NCBI RefSeq assembly: GCF_036250675.1
Contig: NZ_CP109592.1
Span: 6,138,001-6,202,000 of the forward strand
Direction of reading: 5' to 3'
DNA: 64,000 nucleotides
Source: Streptomyces sp. NBC_01689
Lineage (GTDB): Bacteria; Actinomycetota; Actinomycetes; Streptomycetales; Streptomycetaceae
Below the pieces are notes generated by a model. The model saw nothing but the letters and a program-made list of their open reading frames with translations. It did not search any database and had not been told where the DNA came from. Positions 60,241 through 64,000 of the stretch are shown here, piece by piece. The position numbers and the translations under genes were made by a program. Positions within the stretch are counted from its first letter, which is position 1, and every line of letters starts with the position of its first letter.

Positions 60241-60416
60241 GGCTGGTGGGTCCAGAGCCCTCTCCGTCGCTTGGTCGTCCGGCTGGTTTAGGTCCGCACG
60301 CGAGGCGAAGGCGCTACATCGACAAACTACCTCCCTCCGCGCGGAAATCGCCAGTCACGCATGTGCGGCGGCCCGGAATTTCCCCGCGCGTGGAGGTTCG
60401 GAGGAGAGGAGAAAAC

Positions 60417-60437
60417 AAACCCTTTGGGGGAGGGTTT
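60417..60437. terminator. Intrinsic terminator 2 of the non-coding island, bidirectional
   Basis: AAACCCT and AGGGTTT form a 7-bp stem with a 7-base loop. T-rich tracts follow on both strands (TCTTTG on plus, GTTTTCTC on minus). Confidence 0.7.
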
Positions 60438-60604
60438 TCTTTGCTCCGACTGCGCTGAGTACGGTTATGGTCACGCTCCGTCTTTGCCGGAGGGAGGGGG
60501 AGTCGCGCGCATACCGGAATGGCTGAACAATTCACGCGTGAGCGGTTGGATATTTCCCGCGGATGAGCGGCGAGGGGCTCTTGTGTGAACGCGGAGGAAA
60601 ACAA

Positions 60605-60636
60605 GGCGGCCCCGGGGAACCACCCCCGAGGCCGCC
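60605..60636 (-). terminator. Intrinsic terminator 3 of the non-coding island
   Basis: GGCGGCC-C-CGGGG pairs with CCCCG-A-GGCCGCC around a 6-base loop (13-bp stem, one mismatch). TTGTTTTCC follows directly on the minus strand. Confidence 0.75.
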
Positions 60637-61138
60637 AGGAAAGGGTCTGGACCCACCAAGGCTCAGACCGACTTCCAGTAAACACCATGAGCTGCGAAAA
60701 GGTCACTCCGTCAAGGAGGTGCCGGGTGGATTCCCCTCTGGTGAGGGGTTCGCGGGCCGGACTTGACCGCGTCCCGTCGCGGAAGCGGGTCACGCCGTCG
60801 AGCCGCACCCTAAGTCCCTTTTGGTGTACTGGGTGGATTTTGTCCCATGGCTCGATTCGTTCGTGACTCATACCGGGAGGGCGCGAGTGAATAACGATCA
60901 CATCGGGATCGGTGTGGATCGGTGGACACCGGGTGTCATACCGGCGGGTCTGTTCGATAAGTCGTTCGAGAGACGAATGAATAAGCGTTCGGTAAAGTGC
61001 GTTAATGTCGCCGCTTACCTTCCCGCGGGCGACCGGACGAGTGGCTGCCTCCGGCCCTTTTCCGTGGTTTCGCGCGACGGAGGGGTGTCAGGAATCAAGG
61101 GCTTCTTTTTCCTCGCGGAAAGGTGCCCGAAAGGGCTC

Positions 61139-61165
61139 CGGAAGGCGGTGGTGAGTGGCCTTCCG
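61139..61165 (+). terminator. Intrinsic terminator 4 of the non-coding island
   Basis: CGGAAGGC and GCCTTCCG form an 8-bp stem, followed on the plus strand by TGATTTCTTT. A GCCC-GAAA-GGGC hairpin lies just before it. Confidence 0.65.
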
Positions 61166-61421
61166 TGATTTCTTTCGGGGTGTGCGTGTTTCGGGCGCGG
61201 GGCCGCCGGAGGCGGGGCGTCCGGCTCGTCGAACGCGCCGCGAAGTCCTTGTCGGGACCTGACGCATCGCCAACAGGCGGGCGCCGGCGGTGAGTCGGGA
61301 GGATGAGGGGCTCCCGCGGCGCACGACCGGCGCGCATACGCACCATGTCCATTCGATTACTTTCCGTCACTTCTCTTGGCGGTCCTGTGTGAGGGGTCCC
61401 ACACGTGTGCCGTGCCGGCCG

Positions 61422-62210
61422 TCAGGCGAGGCCCGCCGCGTTGAGGAGATACGCCGTCATCGGGTCGTAGTGCCGGGGACTCGTCACATGGTCGTCGAGC
61501 GGGACGGTCACCTGGACGGTGCCCTCGGCCTCGGCGAGGAAGAGGGCCGGGTCGTTGCAGTCGGCGTAGCCCATGGAGTCGACGCCGAGTTGGCCCGCGC
61601 AGCCGGCCCAGCCGTGGTCGGCGACGACCAGACCGGGCAGCGGACGGCCCTCCCGCTCCAGGCCCGTGAGGATCGCGCGCATCGGCTCGCCCGAGTGGGT
61701 GTGCCAGAGCGTGGCACCGTGTTCGAGCACCGCGACGTCCGCGAACTGGAAGACGTACCCCTCGTCGGTCTGCAGCCCGTCGGGGACGACGACGATCTCG
61801 CAGCCCGCGGCGCGCAGCGCGGCGGCGGTCGCGCGGTGCACGTCGAGGAGACCGCCCGGATGCCCGGTCGCGAACAGCACGCGCTCCTTCGCGGCCGCCG
61901 CCTTGCGCAGCCGCGCCGCCATCCGGTCCAGGGCGTCGACCGTCAGCTCCGGGTCGATGGTGTCCTGCCCGTACCGGTACTCCGGGTCGTCGTTCACACC
62001 ACACCGCTCCGCCATCACCGCGAGGACGTCCTGCTCGTCGGTCCAGCGGTCGCCGAGCTCCAGGCCGAGCCAGAAGTTGCGGTCGCCGTTCGCGAGCTTG
62101 CGGTAGTGGGAGAGGTTGTTCTCGCGGGGCGTGGCGACGTCGCCCGCGATACGCGTCCGTACGAGGTGGTCGACGAGCTCGCTGCGGTTGGGGGTCCCGG
62201 ATATTGGCAT
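61422..62210 (-). CDS. Phosphatase-family protein (Pfam 'Phosphatase' type), function unverified
   Basis: A 262-residue cytosolic protein. TRIAGDVATPRENNLSHYRK, FATGHPGGLLDVHRATAAAL, ILTGLEREGRPLPGLVVADH and GVDSMGYADCNDPALFLAEA are typical of actinobacterial proteins annotated simply as phosphatase. Conserved His and Asp residues could bind a metal, but it is not a HAD, PAP2 or histidine phosphatase. ATG 62210 has GGGGG close by, or may be leaderless behind CACAAT. It lies downstream of the PucR gene on the same strand, with a hairpin between. Confidence 0.75.
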   Translation of the reverse strand: MPISGTPNRSELVDHLVRTRIAGDVATPRENNLSHYRKLANGDRNFWLGLELGDRWTDEQDVLAVMAERCGVNDDPEYRYGQDTIDPELTVDALDRMAARLRKAAAAKERVLFATGHPGGLLDVHRATAAALRAAGCEIVVVPDGLQTDEGYVFQFADVAVLEHGATLWHTHSGEPMRAILTGLEREGRPLPGLVVADHGWAGCAGQLGVDSMGYADCNDPALFLAEAEGTVQVTVPLDDHVTSPRHYDPMTAYLLNAAGLA

Positions 62211-62299
62211 GCCCCCATTGTGCCGGGGCGTCCCGTCCGGGGGACGGCTGTCCCGAGCCCTGGGACGTGCGTCACTCGGGAGGGCGGCGCGCGGGCGCG

Positions 62300-62330
62300 G
62301 CGGTGACGGCGGTCCCGGCCGCCGCACCGC
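62300..62330. terminator. Hairpin downstream of the PucR-family gene
   Basis: GCGGTG plus CGGCGG pair with CCGCCG plus CACCGC, a 12-bp stem with one bulged A and a 6-base loop, 15 bases after the PucR stop. Confidence 0.65.
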
Positions 62331-62344
62331 ACCGCGGCGCCCGC

Positions 62345-63961
62345 TCACCCCTCGCGCAACGCGAACCACAACTCCATGCGCACGTCGGCGTCGTCGAGGT
62401 CGGCCCCCAGCAACGTCGCACAGCGCGCCACGCGTTGCCGCACGGTGTTGCGGTGCACGGCGAGGGCCACCGCGGTGCGGTCCCAACTGCCGTGCAGGGA
62501 GAGCCAGGTGCGCAGCGTCTCGGTGAGGGCCGGGGTCGCCGCGATCGGTGCCAGCAGGGCGCGGGCGTGGGCCCGGGCGTCGGCCGTGGGGACGAGATCG
62601 GCGAGCGCGGGACGCTCCGCGTGGCGCACCAGCGCGGTACGGGTCGCCCGCGCGCGGGCCAGCGCCCGGGCGGCCTGGGTGTCGGCGAGCGCCCACTCGT
62701 GCGGGCCGACGGGAGCGCTGACCCCGCAGGTCCAGCCGGGTTGGGCGGCGGGCTGGTGGCCGCCGGGGACGAGGACGCGTACGACGTCGCCGCCGGCGTC
62801 GATGAGCGCGGAGCCCAGGGCGGTGCCCAGCGCGGAGGCGGCGACGGTGTCCGGAGCGGGACCGTCCGCCGTGGGCCGCGCGTGCACGACGGTCCACCGG
62901 TCCCCGCCGAGGAGCGGGGCGACCGTCTCCGGCGCGGCCCCGAGCAGCAGCCGCACGAGCGCCGCCGACCGGGCCGCGCCGCTCCCGCTCTGCTGTTCCC
63001 CGGTCAGCAGGGAGAGCAGTACGGCCGCCACGGAGGCGATGGTGTGGTCCCCGGGGTCGCGGTGCGGCGCCGCCACACCGAGGACGAAGCCGCGGCCGCC
63101 GCCGAGGGCGTAGGCGGCGAGATGGCGGCCCCCGACGGTGTCGCTGGCGGAGGAGGGGGCCGGGTCCTGTGCCCCGCCGGGGCGCACCACGGCCGCGAGT
63201 CCCGCGAGGGCGCGCGCGACGGGCGGGTCCAGGGCGCGTCCGGCACCCGCCAGTTCCGCCCCCTCCGGCCCGTACAGCACCGCCCGCCCGGAGACCCGCT
63301 GGGCCAGCCGGCGCAGCACCGAGGGCACCGGGTCCGGGCGGGCCGCCGCCGCGGCCAGGCTCTGCTGCGCCTCGGTGACACGGCGCAGCTCCGCCAGGCG
63401 GGCCTGGGCCATCAGCTGCCAGACCGCGCGGGCCACCCCCGAGAAGGTCGTCTCGGGCGGGACCTCGATCAGGGGGAGGCCCTGGGCGTCGCAGGCCTCG
63501 ACCAGCGCGTCCGGAACCGTGTCGTGCACCGGAGCCACGCCGAAGCCGAGCGCCGCGCCGCCCGCCGCGACGATGCGGGAGACATAGCCGTCGAAGTACG
63601 CCCGGAGCGAGCGGGCCGGGTCCGCGTCGTCCCCGGCCGGACCCGCCGCCTCCGGGACGTGCACCCCCGCCGTCAGCAGCAGCTCGCCGCCCAGCAGGTA
63701 CGGGTACGGGTCCGCCATCTCCGAGGTGTGCGCCCAGTGGATGACCGTGTCCGGGTCGGCGGGGCCGGCGATCCGGCGCAGGGCCAGGTCCTCACGGGCC
63801 AGCAGCGCGCTCAGCGGGACGGGCGGGGTGGGCGGAACCGGCAGTGCGGACGGAGCGGACGGCGCCGACGGGGCGGACGCGGCGGCCGGTCCGGGGGAAG
63901 CCGGTGAGGCCGACGGCGTGGACGAGGTGGGTGGGACGGGCGAGGCGGATGCGTCCGGCAT
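62345..63961 (-). CDS. PucR-family transcriptional regulator
   Basis: A 538-residue regulator. Residues 1-48 are a Pro/Ala/Ser-rich extension (PSAPSAPSAPSALPVPPTPP). The PucR sensor domain runs about 50-170 (ALRRIAGPADPDTVIHWAHT, LLLTAGVHVPE), then a GGDEF-like middle region lacking the GGDEF motif, and the C-terminal helix-turn-helix LRTWLSLHGSWDRTAVALAVHRNTVRQRVA. PucR proteins control purine, amine or GABA catabolism; in S. coelicolor this region lies beside an agmatinase gene as I recall, so polyamine use is possible. ATG 63961 has GGAGGG ten bases upstream; ATG 63970 in the same frame is too close to it. Confidence 0.88.
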   Translation of the reverse strand: MPDASASPVPPTSSTPSASPASPGPAAASAPSAPSAPSALPVPPTPPVPLSALLAREDLALRRIAGPADPDTVIHWAHTSEMADPYPYLLGGELLLTAGVHVPEAAGPAGDDADPARSLRAYFDGYVSRIVAAGGAALGFGVAPVHDTVPDALVEACDAQGLPLIEVPPETTFSGVARAVWQLMAQARLAELRRVTEAQQSLAAAAARPDPVPSVLRRLAQRVSGRAVLYGPEGAELAGAGRALDPPVARALAGLAAVVRPGGAQDPAPSSASDTVGGRHLAAYALGGGRGFVLGVAAPHRDPGDHTIASVAAVLLSLLTGEQQSGSGAARSAALVRLLLGAAPETVAPLLGGDRWTVVHARPTADGPAPDTVAASALGTALGSALIDAGGDVVRVLVPGGHQPAAQPGWTCGVSAPVGPHEWALADTQAARALARARATRTALVRHAERPALADLVPTADARAHARALLAPIAATPALTETLRTWLSLHGSWDRTAVALAVHRNTVRQRVARCATLLGADLDDADVRMELWFALREG

Positions 63962-64000
63962 GGTGGACATTCCCTCCATCCGGTTCAGCGGCAATGGATG

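Larger units (their letters stand above)
60012..61421. other. 1.4-kb non-coding island with multiple terminator-like hairpins
   Basis: No frame here shows Streptomyces codon bias, and GC is visibly lower than around it. At least four stem-loops with neighbouring T-tracts occur on one or both strands (60208, 60417, 60605, 61139), which implies that several short transcripts start and end inside the region. It separates the Crp-like regulator from the phosphatase-family gene. Candidates are small RNAs, a long attenuated leader for the regulator, or the remains of a decayed element. I see no tRNA, integrase or known riboswitch. Confidence 0.6.

Noticed and set aside
60314..60901. 195-residue minus-strand frame in the non-coding island
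   Set aside because: It runs through two terminator hairpins, has no third-position GC bias and no recognisable domain.
60821..61168. 115-residue plus-strand frame ending near 61168
   Set aside because: It overlaps an intrinsic terminator and uses AT-ending codons unlike every real gene here.
60012..61421. c-di-AMP (ydaO-type) or cobalamin riboswitch in the non-coding island
   Set aside because: I could not find the conserved core of either class, and the downstream genes are not typical targets.
1..64000. CRISPR arrays, insertion sequences, prophage genes or integrase/att sites
   Set aside because: No regularly spaced repeats, transposase, capsid, terminase or integrase motifs were seen; both tRNA genes lack flanking duplicated 3' ends.

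Overview
The window is chromosomal DNA of a Streptomyces species. GC is very high with strong third-position GC, GTG and TTG starts are common, and the gene set includes adpA (with an in-frame TTA codon), desferrioxamine synthesis, the cellobiose Ceb system and a BldD-box cyclic-di-GMP enzyme. From memory, the order matches the Streptomyces coelicolor core chromosome around SCO2817 (cdgA) down to about SCO2770, read in reverse: cdgA, then cebR/cebEFG/bglC, orn, adpA, glmS, a GH20 hexosaminidase, desDCBA, desE, acdH-hmgL-acc. I could not align it.

Layout. 1-4.1 kb: tail of a maleate isomerase/Asp-Glu racemase gene, a cluster of dispersed Streptomyces repeats, a luciferase-like oxidoreductase, and a PAS-GGDEF-EAL protein (cdgA) with two matches to the BldD box. 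4.1-7.4 kb: secreted M6 protease with a low-complexity insert, tRNA-Lys, a primase/polymerase-like protein whose stop codon lies inside the tRNA gene, and a small unknown gene. 7.5-11.6 kb: a translationally coupled three-gene operon (Fe-S RecB-family nuclease, unknown 539-residue protein, SF1 helicase), the best candidate here for an undescribed system. 11.6-19.6 kb: PAP2 protein, histidine phosphatase, XRE/TPR regulator, spermidine-synthase-like protein, secreted protein, two-component system. 19.9-28 kb: GH18 chitinase, then bglC, cebG, cebF, cebE and divergent cebR, with two CebR operators. 28-34.7 kb: kinase-like protein, acetyltransferase, tRNA-His, orn, adpA, a membrane protein, a universal stress protein and a transporter. 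34.7-41.2 kb: glmS with a coupled small gene, a Tat-exported phosphatase, a DUF4429 protein and a hexosaminidase behind a DasR-like site. 41.2-48.5 kb: desDCBA, a siderophore-interacting reductase and desE, with two iron boxes each nested in a larger inverted repeat. 48.7-57.4 kb: leucine/short-chain acyl-CoA catabolism (accD1-accA1-hmgL-fadE) divergent from a TetR repressor, then another acyl-CoA dehydrogenase and a thioesterase. 57.4-64 kb: a CDF transporter, a membrane/coiled-coil protein with a Crp-like regulator, a 1.4-kb non-coding stretch rich in terminators, a phosphatase-family protein and a PucR regulator cut close to the window end.

How it fits together. Several genes belong to the developmental and nutrient-sensing network. 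CdgA makes or degrades c-di-GMP, and Orn would remove its pGpG product. AdpA is a central developmental activator depending on the bldA tRNA. Cellobiose (CebR), GlcNAc/chitin (chitinase, hexosaminidase, glmS), iron (DmdR-type boxes) and acyl-CoA (AccR-type sites) are sensed by local repressors with recognisable operators. No rRNA, CRISPR array, insertion sequence, prophage or attachment site was seen.
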